The notes under the pieces: generated by a model
The model's database searches: none
Seen by the model: only the letters and a program-made list of their open reading frames with translations
What the model was told of the DNA's origin: nothing
Shown here: piece after piece, positions 39,421-48,335 of the stretch
How positions within the stretch are numbered: position 1 is the first letter of the stretch
Layout: each line of letters starts with the position of its first letter
Made by a program: the position numbers and the translations under genes
Origin: Roseibium suaedae
Lineage (GTDB): Bacteria > Pseudomonadota > Alphaproteobacteria > Rhizobiales > Stappiaceae
Length of the DNA: 64,000 bases
Assembly (NCBI RefSeq): GCF_900142725.1
Contig: NZ_FRBW01000002.1
Span: 772,710-836,709 of the forward strand
Direction of reading: 5' to 3'

Positions 39421-39924
39421 ATGCTGGAAGATGTTGTCCGCGCCCTTGGACATGCAACGCTTGGCAGCCGGTTACGGCGGCTCGGGGAACGGCTCCAGGC
39501 CGACGCACAGGACCTGACAGGCATCCTGACCGGCAAGGACCTGCCCTCGCCGCATCACACGGTTCTGGCAGCTCTCAACCGGAACGGACCGCTGAACATC
39601 GGTGACCTTGCCGCCAGCCTCGGCCAGAGCCAGCCGGGGGTCACCCGCATGATCGGCAAGATGAAGGCGGCAGGCCTGGTCACGGCTGAGACCGCCCCCA
39701 CTGACAAGCGGGTCAGCACCATCCACCTGACGAAAGAAGGCACGGCCCGGATCACCGAACTGGAAGCCCTGCATTGGCCTGCGGTCGAAGCTGCAGTGGC
39801 AGACCTCTGCGGACAGATTGACGGCAGCCTGCTGGATCAACTGAGCGCCCTAGAAACCCTGTTGACCGAAAAATCCCTGAAGCAGCGCGTGCTTGAAGCG
39901 CAAGAACCCGAGACCAAGCCATGA
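39421..39924 (+). CDS. MarR-family transcriptional regulator
   Basis: A 167-residue winged-helix protein. The DNA-binding segment (about 50-110) contains NIGDLAASLGQSQPGVTRMI and the wing TAPTDKRVSTIHLTKEG. Helices at both ends give the usual MarR dimer interface. Ligand unknown. Its stop codon overlaps the start of the acetyltransferase gene (ATGA at 39921-39924), so the two proteins are made together, and the regulator likely controls its own operon. The promoter region just upstream is A/T-rich and includes ATTTAAAT. Confidence 0.88.
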   Translation: MLEDVVRALGHATLGSRLRRLGERLQADAQDLTGILTGKDLPSPHHTVLAALNRNGPLNIGDLAASLGQSQPGVTRMIGKMKAAGLVTAETAPTDKRVSTIHLTKEGTARITELEALHWPAVEAAVADLCGQIDGSLLDQLSALETLLTEKSLKQRVLEAQEPETKP

Positions 39925-40616
39925 CCCGGACCGGTGATCCTCTAGAGAAGGTCGTCTGGAACTCCCTGACGACCCGGCACGCCCGCTTCGCCCTGAGCAC
40001 AGACATGGCCCGGCGCTTCAATCCGGACATCTCTCCCTTTGCGGCGACGCCCGATGACACGCCGGAAAGCCTCTCGGCGCTTGCTTCCCTTCTGGCTGGC
40101 CCGCAGGATGAGGTTTTCCTGCTTCAGGTCCGCCCGGTCGCCCTGCCCGCCACCATGGAACTGCGGATGAAGGCCGATGGCCTCCTGCTGGTAAAAGACA
40201 GGCAAATTCCTCAGGTCAAGTGCAGCCATCCGGTTCTGGATCTTGGCGCAGCAGACGCCCAGGACATGCTGGACCTTGCAACCCTGACCAAGCCGGGCCC
40301 ATTCAAGCTGAGAACACCGGAGCTCGGCAGTTTCATTGGCGTGCGCATCGACGGGCGACTGGCCGCCATGGCTGGCGAGCGCATGAACCTTGAAGGCCAT
40401 ACGGAAGTCAGCGGGGTCTGCACCCATCCGGACTTCCGGGGCCTGGGGCTGGCAGGCGCCCTGTCGGACCAGGTGGCCCGGCGCATCGAAGCACGGGGTG
40501 ACACACCATTTCTCCATTCCTATGCCAACAACCAGGGCGCCCTGAAACTCTATGACAAGCTGGGGTTCACCATCCGCCACCCGGTCCACGCAGCCATTGC
40601 CGGATTGACCGCCTGA
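39921..40616 (+). CDS. GNAT-family N-acetyltransferase
   Basis: A 231-residue protein. The C-terminal half is the FR47-like GNAT fold: GRLAAMAGERMNLEGHTEVS (strand region, about 150-168), the acetyl-CoA loop VCTHPDFRGLGLAGAL (about 170-185), and SYANNQGALKLYDKLGF at the end (motif B). The N-terminal half (about 1-110) is a less conserved extension. The start overlaps the MarR stop by 4 bases. The substrate is unknown; MarR-linked acetyltransferases often modify an amine or an antibiotic-like compound. Confidence 0.85.
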   Translation: MTRTGDPLEKVVWNSLTTRHARFALSTDMARRFNPDISPFAATPDDTPESLSALASLLAGPQDEVFLLQVRPVALPATMELRMKADGLLLVKDRQIPQVKCSHPVLDLGAADAQDMLDLATLTKPGPFKLRTPELGSFIGVRIDGRLAAMAGERMNLEGHTEVSGVCTHPDFRGLGLAGALSDQVARRIEARGDTPFLHSYANNQGALKLYDKLGFTIRHPVHAAIAGLTA

Positions 40617-40630
40617 TCACAGGGCGAAGT

Positions 40631-41953
40631 TCAACGGTCCTTCAGGCCGTACCAGCCATAGGCCCCAAGAAGGTAGAGTTGGCGCAATCCTGCCAAGGGA
40701 AACCGCCGGGGAACGGTTCCGATGACAGCAGGCAGATCCTGAGGTTTCACCTCTCCCAGGATCATGCCGCCGGCCTTTTCTCCGCACAAGGACGCCATCG
40801 CAACGCCGCTGCCATGATAGGCGAGCGAAGCAAAAACGCCCTCCATTCCGGGCACCGGCCCCGTGAAGGCGGCCCGGCTCCGGCTCAGGGCAACATGCCC
40901 GTGCCAGGCATATTCCGTGTCCACAAGCGTCCAGGCCGGGAACATGCGCTCGAAATCGGCCCTTCCACGCGCGTACATGGCTTTGAGGGCCTCCGCGCTT
41001 TCAAACACCCCGCCACGGGTTCCGAAGAGAAAGCGCCGGTCAGGCATCAACCGGAAATAATGCAGCAAAGTCCTTGTATCGGACGCCATGAGGCCGGAGG
41101 TCCAGCCCTGCTCCGACAATTCATCGTCAGTCAGGGGACGGGTGACCATGATCGACGACATGACCGGCAGCAGCCGGCCGGAAAGCCAGGCAGGCGCCCC
41201 TTCGCGGCTATAGGCATTGCCTGCCAGAAGCACGCGCGGCGCACGGACACTGCCGAGCCGGGTTACAAGACGCCAGTCCGCCCCCTCCCGTTTCATGCCC
41301 GTCACTTCGGAATGGGCGAAGACCCGCGCCCCAAGGCTGCGAACCTTGTCGGCCAGGGCCTGAACATAGCGCAAGGGATGCAGGGCAAAGCCCTGGGGCA
41401 CATGCATGGCGCCATGGAACTCCGGCCCGGCAAGACCACGCTTGGCAGCCTCTTCCTTGTTCAGGACCCGTGCTCCAAGACCAAAGGAGCTGTTCAGATA
41501 TTCCGCTTCCGCCTTGAACCCTTCGAAATCCTTCGGACGGTGGGCGAGATAGACTTCACCGCGCGAATGCCGGGCGGCATCCACCTGCCAGCTTTGCAGC
41601 CTCTCCCCGACCAGTTCCATGGCTTCGCATTGATAGGCAACAAAGCGCTTGGTCTCTTCCAAACCATAATGCCGCACGAGGTCCGGATAGCTGCGCTTGG
41701 TACCGCCAAAACAGCAGAAACCGCCATTCCGGCCGGAGGCACCCCAACCAGCGCGGCGCGCATCCAGCAGGCAGACGGACACGCCGGAACTGGCGAGCTT
41801 CAGCGCGGCAGAAAGGCCGGTGTATCCCGCCCCGATGATCGCGACGTCGAATCGGGCGTCTCCGACAAGCTGGCGATCTTCCTTGATGGGACCGGCAGTG
41901 GCTTCCCAGTAACTGCCCGCTGCCATCGGTTCCTTCTCGCCAACCTGCCCCAT
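40631..41953 (-). CDS. FAD-dependent amine oxidase/dehydrogenase (DAO family), copy 2
   Basis: A 440-residue flavoprotein of the D-amino-acid oxidase superfamily, gamma-glutamylputrescine oxidase (PuuB)-like. FAD-binding motif DVAIIGAGYTGLSAALKLA (about 36-54), then LLDARRAGWGASGRNGGFCC with the GASGRNGG stretch shared with PuuB. The C-terminal part has LAYHGSGVAMASLCGEKAGG for the second FAD contact. It begins 5 bases after the end of the upstream paralogue; an alternative start nine codons in (ATG 41926) has AGAAGGA upstream. With the upstream gene it forms a two-gene unit; the paralogues likely oxidise different amine substrates. Confidence 0.9.
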   Translation of the reverse strand: MGQVGEKEPMAAGSYWEATAGPIKEDRQLVGDARFDVAIIGAGYTGLSAALKLASSGVSVCLLDARRAGWGASGRNGGFCCFGGTKRSYPDLVRHYGLEETKRFVAYQCEAMELVGERLQSWQVDAARHSRGEVYLAHRPKDFEGFKAEAEYLNSSFGLGARVLNKEEAAKRGLAGPEFHGAMHVPQGFALHPLRYVQALADKVRSLGARVFAHSEVTGMKREGADWRLVTRLGSVRAPRVLLAGNAYSREGAPAWLSGRLLPVMSSIMVTRPLTDDELSEQGWTSGLMASDTRTLLHYFRLMPDRRFLFGTRGGVFESAEALKAMYARGRADFERMFPAWTLVDTEYAWHGHVALSRSRAAFTGPVPGMEGVFASLAYHGSGVAMASLCGEKAGGMILGEVKPQDLPAVIGTVPRRFPLAGLRQLYLLGAYGWYGLKDR

Positions 41954-41957
41954 CGTT

Positions 41958-43280
41958 TCAGATCCCCAGCTTGTCGCGCAGGGAGAACCAGGTCATCGCC
42001 AGCACCAGAAGGGGGAAACGGAGCCTGTCACCGCCCGGGAAAGCGGGAATGCGCAGGCTCTCGAAAATATCGAACCGCTCCTCACGCCCGCAGATGGCTT
42101 CCGCCACGATCCGCCCGGCGAGTGTGCCCATGGCGACCCCATGGCCGGAATAGCCTGTGGCCGTCAGCACATTCGGCGCGACCCTTGCAAAATAGGGCAT
42201 GCGCTTGGTGGTGATCGCCAGCGTCCCGCCCCAGCCATAGTCGATCCTCGCATCCCTGAGCTGAGGAAAGATCTCCAGCATCGGCTTGCGGACGAAACTC
42301 TTGATGTCCTCAGGAAAGCGATAGCCGTAGTTTTCTCCACCGCCGAACAGCAGACGCCGGTCGGCGGAAAGCCGGAAATAGTTGATCACGAACTTGCTGT
42401 CGGCCACCGCCGCATTGTTCCGGATCAGGTCTTCCGCTTCGCTCTCGGAAAAGGGCTCTGTAGCAATGATGAAATTGTTGATCGGCATGACATGAGACGC
42501 GGTTGTCCGGTCAAGCCGGCCAAGATAGCCGTTGCAGCCAAGCACAAGATGTTTGGCCCGCACCCTTCCCTCGGCGGTGGTGATGTCAACGCCGGTGCCG
42601 GTTTCCTGATAGCTTTCGGCCTTGGAAAGCTCGAAGATCTGGGCACCGGAGCGGGCAGCAGCCGCCGCAAGCCCCAGGGCAAAGTTCAGCGGATGAAGAT
42701 GCCCAGCGCCCATGTCGATGGCACCGCCGAAATAGGCCGGGCTGGCGACGGCATGGCGCATCTTCTCTTCATCTAGAAACTTGATCTTGTCATAGCCATA
42801 GGCCTCCAGAAGGTGGTCCACATACTCACGGGTCTCAGGTACCAGCCCCGGACGGTGAACCGCTTCGATGATGCCATGCCCGTAGTCGCATTCAATGGAA
42901 TGACGCTCGATCAGCTCCCGGACGATCGCCTTGGATTCTTCGCCCAGCGCCCAGAGGCGGCGGGCATGGTCCAGTCCGTGACGGCTTTCCAGCGTCATCT
43001 GATCCGTACGCTGCCCGGATCCCACCTGGCCGCCATTGCGGCCCGAAGCACCCCATCCGACCCTGTTGGCTTCCAGCAGCACCACCGACAGGCCCCGCTC
43101 GACCAGATGGAGCGCGGCGGACAGGCCCGTATAGCCGCCCCCGATGACACAGACGTCGCACCGGATCTCCCCGGCGAATTGCGGATATTGCCCTCGCCGG
43201 TTCGCCGTCGCCGCATAGTAGGAAGGCGCATGCTGTCCGACGGTGTCGTTGGCGGTCAGAAGGTCAAGCGATCGGGACAT
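41958..43280 (-). CDS. FAD-dependent amine oxidase (PuuB-like, DAO family), copy 1
   Basis: A 440-residue PuuB-like enzyme. The start region SYYAATANRRGQYPQFAGE is close to that of gamma-glutamylputrescine oxidases, followed by CDVCVIGGGYTGLSAALHL (FAD binding) and LLEANRVGWGASGRNGGQVG. C-terminal FAD motif ATGYSGHGVAMGTLAGRIVA. PuuB-type enzymes remove an amino group from gamma-glutamylputrescine or related amines, making an aldehyde, ammonia and hydrogen peroxide. No puuA or transporter is next to it, so the substrate is not fixed. Equal length and the same GASGRNGG core indicate that the two neighbours arose by duplication. Confidence 0.9.
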   Translation of the reverse strand: MSRSLDLLTANDTVGQHAPSYYAATANRRGQYPQFAGEIRCDVCVIGGGYTGLSAALHLVERGLSVVLLEANRVGWGASGRNGGQVGSGQRTDQMTLESRHGLDHARRLWALGEESKAIVRELIERHSIECDYGHGIIEAVHRPGLVPETREYVDHLLEAYGYDKIKFLDEEKMRHAVASPAYFGGAIDMGAGHLHPLNFALGLAAAAARSGAQIFELSKAESYQETGTGVDITTAEGRVRAKHLVLGCNGYLGRLDRTTASHVMPINNFIIATEPFSESEAEDLIRNNAAVADSKFVINYFRLSADRRLLFGGGENYGYRFPEDIKSFVRKPMLEIFPQLRDARIDYGWGGTLAITTKRMPYFARVAPNVLTATGYSGHGVAMGTLAGRIVAEAICGREERFDIFESLRIPAFPGGDRLRFPLLVLAMTWFSLRDKLGI

Positions 43281-43517
43281 GATGGTTGCAGAGCTTGAAT
43301 CGGGACAGGGCAGACTATCCCCAGACCTTCAAACGCCCGACCCAATTTTGCAAGCAGTAAGGACAAGTTGCGGCAAGATTGCCGGAATTTCCAAAAGGAT
43401 TGGCAGACCCACCTGCGGTTTTGTCCTGATTTCGGGCAGGTTTGCGCGAGAAAGATGCAAGCCGGTTGCCAATGGAGTACAGCTTCACAAAAGCCTTGCG
43501 GGAACAGGAGACAAGTC

Positions 43518-43736
43518 ATGGCCAGGAGCAACACTTACCATCCATTTTTCCGCCCGCTCTGGCGGAGGGTGGCACTTGTTGCAGTATGTGCAGGCTGGGC
43601 AGGTTTCGAGGCCTACATGGGCAATGGCACCTGGGCCATGATTGTTGCCGGTATCAGCGCCTATGCCGCATGGGCCTACCTGATCGACTGGAAGGAGCCG
43701 GATCAGGAAAGCAAAAGCGGCGGCGGGGAAAACTAA
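43518..43736 (+). CDS. Small membrane protein, function unknown
   Basis: A 72-residue protein from ATG 43518, with AGGAG 7 bases upstream. A basic N-terminus (RSNTYHPFFRPLWRR) precedes two short hydrophobic segments (VALVAVCAGWAGFEAYM and WAMIVAGISAYAAWAYLI), then a charged tail (DWKEPDQESKSGGGEN). The frame extends further upstream but the signal for this start is strong. No known family. It is convergent with the copper operon. Confidence 0.65.
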   Translation: MARSNTYHPFFRPLWRRVALVAVCAGWAGFEAYMGNGTWAMIVAGISAYAAWAYLIDWKEPDQESKSGGGEN

Positions 43737-43764
43737 CCCCGCCACCCACAGTCAATTTCAACCT

Positions 43765-44184
43765 TCAGAAAATGCCGTTGGCTTTCTGCAGGGTCCGCAC
43801 GTAGCTGACGATCTGGACAAGCTGATCATCAGTGACATCCGGCACTGGCGGCATGTCGCCAAAGGGCCAATGATGTGCCCGCACACCCCGGCGGGCGGCC
43901 ATGACAAAGGCCATGTCACCATGGTGGTTCGGCTCGTAGATCTTGTGGACCAGTGGCGGTGCCACTCCATCCTGGCCAGCCGCATTCGCGCCATGGCAGA
44001 CCGCACAGTTGCCGTTGAAGGCCACCTCGCCTTCAGCCGCAAGACCCGTCAGTGCCGGAACATTGACCGCCACGATCGGTGCGCCCGATGCGGCTTTCCC
44101 GGACGTGTCCGGCTTCAAGAGATACCAGGCACCGGCGGCAACAACGACCGCAGCCAGACCTGCACTTATCCAGTTCAAACGCAT
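43765..44184 (-). CDS. Small class I cytochrome c of the copper operon
   Basis: A 139-residue exported c-type cytochrome: membrane anchor or signal at about 7-24 (SAGLAAVVVAAGAWYLLK), haem-binding CAVCH at 60-64, and Met111 (GDMPP) as likely sixth ligand. The fold length is that of a mono-haem cytochrome c. Its start overlaps the cueR end by 10 bases, so it is translated with the copper regulator. Similar small cytochromes are seen next to copper ATPases in alphaproteobacteria; a role in periplasmic copper or electron handling is inferred from context. Confidence 0.9.
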   Translation of the reverse strand: MRLNWISAGLAAVVVAAGAWYLLKPDTSGKAASGAPIVAVNVPALTGLAAEGEVAFNGNCAVCHGANAAGQDGVAPPLVHKIYEPNHHGDMAFVMAARRGVRAHHWPFGDMPPVPDVTDDQLVQIVSYVRTLQKANGIF

Positions 44185-44570
44185 GGTTCCCCCGCAAGGT
44201 CACTGATGATCGGACAGTCAGGGCGGCGGTCGCCGTGACAGCTATGGGCCAGAGCGCTCAGGGTCGCCTTCAGCTCGGTCAGTTCCTTGATCTTCTTGTC
44301 GATCTCGACAACCTTTGCCTCGGCTATGGCCTTCACGTCAGCACTGGCCCTGTGCTTGTCGTCGTAAAGAGACAGCAGCAGCCGGCACTCCTCGATCGTG
44401 AACCCCAGACTGCGCGACCTTTGCAGGAACCGCAGGCGGTGAACCTCCATCTCGGAATAGTCCCGGTAGCCATTTTCGGAGCGGACCGGAGTGATCAGCC
44501 CGATTTCCTCATAGTAGCGGATGGTCTTGCGGGGCAGGTTTGCCTGCTCCGCGGCTTCACCAATATTCAT
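44175..44570 (-). CDS. cueR: Copper-responsive MerR-family regulator CueR
   Basis: A 131-residue MerR-type activator. N-terminal winged helix (NIGEAAEQANLPRKTIRYYE), long dimerisation helix, and C-terminal metal loop CHGDRRPDC with Cys111 and Cys119 at the seven-residue spacing that binds Cu(I) in CueR, followed by PII. It lies between copA (9 bases upstream) and the cytochrome gene (overlapping). The operator with CueR-like dyad is found upstream of copA, so it activates its own operon. Confidence 0.93.
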   Translation of the reverse strand: MNIGEAAEQANLPRKTIRYYEEIGLITPVRSENGYRDYSEMEVHRLRFLQRSRSLGFTIEECRLLLSLYDDKHRASADVKAIAEAKVVEIDKKIKELTELKATLSALAHSCHGDRRPDCPIISDLAGEPCV

Positions 44571-44579
44571 GACCGCACC

Positions 44580-46973
44580 TCAGAGTTTGATCGCCCGCAA
44601 CCGCAGGGCGTTTGCGATCACCGACACGGACGACAGGCTCATGGCTGCCGCCGCCAGCATGGGCGACAGGAGCAGACCGAAGACCGGATAGAGAATGCCG
44701 GCTGCCACCGGTACGCCTGCCGTGTTGTAGATGAAGGCGAAGAACAGGTTCTGGCGGATATTGCCCAATGTTGCCTTGGCAAGGCGCCGGGCCCGCAGAA
44801 TGCCTGCAAGATCTCCCTTCAAAAGGGTGATGCCGGCGCTTTCCACCGCAACATCCGCTCCCGTTCCCATGGCAATGCCGACATCGCTGGCAGCGAGTGC
44901 CGGAGCGTCATTGACGCCGTCCCCGGCCATCGCGACCTTACTGCCCTTTGCCTGAAGCTCACGGATCAGGGCCTGCTTGCCTTCCGGCAGCACACCGGCA
45001 CGCACTTCATCAATGCCCAGAGCCTTGGCAACAGCTTCCGCCGTCCGCTTGTTGTCGCCGGTGGCCATGATGATTTTCAGGCCCTCACCATGAAGCGCCT
45101 TGATCGTCTCGGCTGCGTTGGCCTTGATCCGGTCGGAGACCGCGACATAGCCCGCAAGCTTGCCGTTGCTGGCGAGGAACATCACCGTCTTGCCGTCACC
45201 TGACAGGCGTTCGGCCTCGGCTTGCACCTTTGAAAGGTCCACGCCGATGTCCTGCATCAGCGCCGCATTGCCCAACGCCACGGAAGAGCCATTGAGGCTG
45301 CCGGTGACGCCCTTGCCGGAGACCGCCTCGAAATCCTCAACTTTGGCAGCCTTCACACCGCGTTCGGAAGCCCCCGCGAGAATGGCCTCGGCCAGCGGAT
45401 GTTCGGATCCGGATTCGAGACTTGCAGCCAATTCGAGAAGCCCCGTCTCGCTCATGCCATCGGCCGGGATGACGTCGCTAAGGACCGGCTTGCCCTCGGT
45501 CAAGGTGCCTGTCTTGTCAACCACAAGCGTGTCCACCCGGCTCATGCGCTCCAGAGCGCCCGCGTCCTTGACCAGGACACCGGCCTGGGCTCCGCGGCCC
45601 GTGGCGGTCATGATGGACATGGGCGTTGCCAGACCCAGCGCACAGGGACAGGCGATCACGAGCACGGACACCGCGGCAACAACCGCATGAACGAAAGCGG
45701 GCTCCGGACCGACCAGCCACCAGATAGCAAAGGCTGCAAGCGCCGCGACCACGACCGCCGGCACGAAATAGGCGGCAACCCGGTCCGCCAGCCCCTGGAT
45801 CGGCGCCTTCGACCGCTGGGCCGAGGAAACCATGGCGACAATCTGGGATAGCACCGTGTCATCCCCGACCTTCTGGGCTTCCATCACCAGCGAGCCATTC
45901 TTGTTCAAGGTGCCGCCGGTCAGCTTGTCACCTGCGGTCTTTTCCACCGGCACCGGCTCACCGGTGATCAGGCTCTCATCAACGGAAGACCTGCCTTCAA
46001 GGACAGCACCATCCACCGGCACGCTTTCACCGGGGCGGACCCGCAGCGTGTCGCCAGCCAGGATGTTCTCGAGCGGCGCGTCATACTCATCCCCTTCCGG
46101 CGTGATCCGCCGGGCTGTCTTGGGTGCAAGCTTCATCAAGGCGCGGATCGCGTCCCCGGTCTTTTCGCGCGCCTTGAGTTCCAGCACCTGCCCAACAAAC
46201 ACCAGGGCGACAATCACCACCGCTGCTTCGAAATAGACCGGTACGTGCCCGCCTTCATGCTGCAGGGCCGCCGGGAAGAGCCCCGGCAGGAATGCGGCAA
46301 CGGTGCTGTAGAGATAGCCTGCGCCAACGCCGAGCATGATCAGCGTCCACATGTTGAAGTTTCGCGTCTTCAGAGACATCCAGCCCCGTTCGAAGAACGG
46401 CTTGGCTGCCCAAAGCACCACAGGCGTCGCCAGAAGAAACTCCAGATAGACGGACAGGGTTTCGCCAAGCATGGACCGGAAGGGAAGTCCGATCATCGGC
46501 CCCATGGTCAGGAGCAGCAGGGGAATGGCAGCACCGGCACTGACCCAGAGCCGGCGGGTGAAGTCGATCAGCTCATGATTGGGCTCATCCGAACTGCCGC
46601 TCATCGGCTCAAGCGCCATGCCGCAGATCGGGCAGGTGCCCGGACCTTCCTGGACAATCTCCGGGTCCATCGGGCAGGTGAAGAGCGCGTTGGCCGCTGC
46701 CTTCTTCGGCTTCTTCTTGTTGTTCCCCGACAGATAGAACCAGGGATCGGCGTCGAACTTGTCGTGACACTTCGGATTGCAGAAATGATAGTCCTTGCCC
46801 TTGTAGGTCAGGTTTGGCTTGCCCTTTCCAAGGGTCACGGTCATGCCGCACACCGGATCGATCACGGTTCCGGCGCTCTCAGCGGCGGGAGCGCCCGCAT
46901 CAGATTTCGCCCCTCCCCCGCCGCAGCAGGAAGATCCATGGGAATGGGTGTGATCGTGGGAATGGCCGCTCAT
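44580..46973 (-). CDS. copA: Copper-exporting P1B-type ATPase with YHS and heavy-metal-binding N-terminus
   Basis: A 797-residue copper pump. Instead of the usual ferredoxin-like HMA domain it has a His-rich start ([18 protein letters not shown]), a YHS domain (about 36-82, with VCGM and [11 protein letters not shown]) and a short heavy-metal-binding domain (about 98-124, CPMDPE...TCPICGM). The P-type core follows with eight predicted helices, the CPC motif at 442-444 (Cu(I) class), phosphorylated Asp486 in [15 protein letters not shown] (338-341) and [12 protein letters not shown]. It exports Cu(I) or Ag(I) to the periplasm. First gene of copA-cueR-cytochrome, with a MerR-type promoter upstream. 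Confidence 0.95.
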   Translation of the reverse strand: MSGHSHDHTHSHGSSCCGGGGAKSDAGAPAAESAGTVIDPVCGMTVTLGKGKPNLTYKGKDYHFCNPKCHDKFDADPWFYLSGNNKKKPKKAAANALFTCPMDPEIVQEGPGTCPICGMALEPMSGSSDEPNHELIDFTRRLWVSAGAAIPLLLLTMGPMIGLPFRSMLGETLSVYLEFLLATPVVLWAAKPFFERGWMSLKTRNFNMWTLIMLGVGAGYLYSTVAAFLPGLFPAALQHEGGHVPVYFEAAVVIVALVFVGQVLELKAREKTGDAIRALMKLAPKTARRITPEGDEYDAPLENILAGDTLRVRPGESVPVDGAVLEGRSSVDESLITGEPVPVEKTAGDKLTGGTLNKNGSLVMEAQKVGDDTVLSQIVAMVSSAQRSKAPIQGLADRVAAYFVPAVVVAALAAFAIWWLVGPEPAFVHAVVAAVSVLVIACPCALGLATPMSIMTATGRGAQAGVLVKDAGALERMSRVDTLVVDKTGTLTEGKPVLSDVIPADGMSETGLLELAASLESGSEHPLAEAILAGASERGVKAAKVEDFEAVSGKGVTGSLNGSSVALGNAALMQDIGVDLSKVQAEAERLSGDGKTVMFLASNGKLAGYVAVSDRIKANAAETIKALHGEGLKIIMATGDNKRTAEAVAKALGIDEVRAGVLPEGKQALIRELQAKGSKVAMAGDGVNDAPALAASDVGIAMGTGADVAVESAGITLLKGDLAGILRARRLAKATLGNIRQNLFFAFIYNTAGVPVAAGILYPVFGLLLSPMLAAAAMSLSSVSVIANALRLRAIKL

Positions 46974-47058
46974 GTCGCGCTCCGGGGTTTGGGGTCAAGA
47001 CGGCGAAACACGCTCAATGCGCGATCTCTACGCCTGCCTTTCTCTACTCATATTGGCA

Positions 47059-47089
47059 GAGATAGAGGTTCCAGCAACTGGAAGGTCAA
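47059..47089 (-). promoter_or_regulatory. MerR/CueR-type promoter and operator of the copA operon
   Basis: Read on the minus strand: -35 TTGACC (47089-47084), a 19-base spacer, and -10 TATCTC (47064-47059). The long spacer is the hallmark of MerR-family activation by DNA untwisting. A dyad TTCCAG-NNN-CTGGAA (47069-47083) lies between the two boxes, and CC precedes it as in CueR sites (CCTTCC). The 5' leader to the copA ATG would be about 80 bases. Confidence 0.85.
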
Positions 47090-47131
47090 GGCGTAGAATT
47101 CCTGATCCGCCCCTGCCATCGCCGGAAACGC

Positions 47132-47174
47132 AAAAACGCCGCACCCGGGCTTTTCAGCCAATCGGATGCGGCGT
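47132..47174 (-). terminator. Terminator of the gntR-gfo unit
   Basis: Stem ACGCCGCA / TGCGGCGT (47136-47143 with 47167-47174) is followed on the minus strand by TTTTTG, 26 bases past the stop at 47201. Confidence 0.78.
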
Positions 47175-47200
47175 CTGGAACCAAGAGAGACTTTTAAAGA

Positions 47201-48325
47201 TCAGGCAGCCGTGGCGCGGGCTGCAAGATCCTTCAGCAGAACAGCCTGACCGGTGCGTGCGGATTCCTGCGCCGCCATGCCCATCAGAACGGCCATGCTG
47301 CCGTCATGAACCGTGACTTCCGGCGCAGACTTCTCGCCGCGGACCACCGCCAGGAAGCCTTCATGCTGATAGAAGGTGGACCCGTTGTGATCTCCCGCTG
47401 CCAGCAACTTGGGATCAACCGGGATTTCAACCATGCGGGGCCCCTTGGGATCGCGGGGGCTGACAATAACCTGCGGCACGGGCGGCTCGCCCAGATGCTC
47501 CGGCCAGAACCGGCCCGGCCCCGGCACAAGCGCTTCGATCTTGCCCACGGGACCGACAGCAGAGATTTCTTCCTGATACCTGGCACCTTCCGCGAACATG
47601 CACAGTTCCAGAAGTGCCCTCGCGCCGTTTTCGAAGTCCACGATCACATAGCCATTGTCGAGGATATCGGGCGTCTCGCCGTCATAGCGTTCATCAAGAT
47701 GGTTGGCATTCTGCCCGGCAGAAGCCATCACCCGCACCGGATCCGACTTCAGGATGAAACGCATCAAGTCGAAGAAATGGCAGCATTTCTCGACGAAGGT
47801 TCCGCCCGTATTACGGTTGAACCGGTTCCAGTTGCCGACCTTTTCAAGGAAGGGAAACCGGTGCTCGCGGATGGTCAGCATCCTGATCCCGCCGGTTGCC
47901 TGCTCTGCCTGTTCAACAAGCGCGGCCACGGGCGGCATGTAGCGGTATTCCATCGCCACCCAGACCGGGGCCGGATAGCTGGCGCGGAAGGCATCAATCC
48001 TGTCCAGATCCGCCGGATCAGTGAAGAGCGGCTTTTCCACCAGCACCGGCAGCGGACGCGTGACCCGGATTTCCTCAAGCTGCTCGGCATGGCGGAAGTT
48101 GGGGCTGGCAATCAGAAGACAGTCCAGCTCCTCGACTTGCAGCAGTTCGGCAATTGAGGTCGTGAAGACCGCCTCGGGCGCAAGCTCACGGGCAGCCGCC
48201 GCCATCCCGGCATCCGGCTCAAAGATCGCGGCAACGCGGGTTCCCGGCAACAGCGCAATATTGCGCAGATGCTCCTGCCCCATCATGCCGCAGCCGATGA
48301 TGCCGTAGTTAGTCAGTCCGGACAT
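47201..48325 (-). CDS. Gfo/Idh/MocA-fold protein of the sulfonate cluster (candidate NAD+-dependent glycosidase or dehydrogenase)
   Basis: A 374-residue NAD-binding protein. Rossmann motif YGIIGCGMMGQEHL (about 7-20), LVEKPLFTD (about 95-103) and a second domain with GNWNRFNRNTGGTFVEKCCH (about 163-182), then FFDLMRFIL. GAGGAG precedes the ATG. It is 10 bases after a GntR regulator and divergent from a monooxygenase-TRAP-exporter operon that resembles sulfoquinovose catabolism. Glycoside hydrolase family GH188 (NAD+-dependent sulfoquinovosidases) has this fold and is found next to sulfoquinovose genes, so this is a candidate for the step that frees the sulfosugar from its glycerol aglycone. 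A plain sugar dehydrogenase is the alternative; I could not test the GH188 signature. Confidence 0.75.
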   Translation of the reverse strand: MSGLTNYGIIGCGMMGQEHLRNIALLPGTRVAAIFEPDAGMAAAARELAPEAVFTTSIAELLQVEELDCLLIASPNFRHAEQLEEIRVTRPLPVLVEKPLFTDPADLDRIDAFRASYPAPVWVAMEYRYMPPVAALVEQAEQATGGIRMLTIREHRFPFLEKVGNWNRFNRNTGGTFVEKCCHFFDLMRFILKSDPVRVMASAGQNANHLDERYDGETPDILDNGYVIVDFENGARALLELCMFAEGARYQEEISAVGPVGKIEALVPGPGRFWPEHLGEPPVPQVIVSPRDPKGPRMVEIPVDPKLLAAGDHNGSTFYQHEGFLAVVRGEKSAPEVTVHDGSMAVLMGMAAQESARTGQAVLLKDLAARATAA

Positions 48326-48335
48326 TTTTCACTCC

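Noticed and set aside
40679..42214. Plus-strand open frame of 511 codons opposite the FAD oxidases
   Set aside because: Shadow frame running across two genes; no domain.
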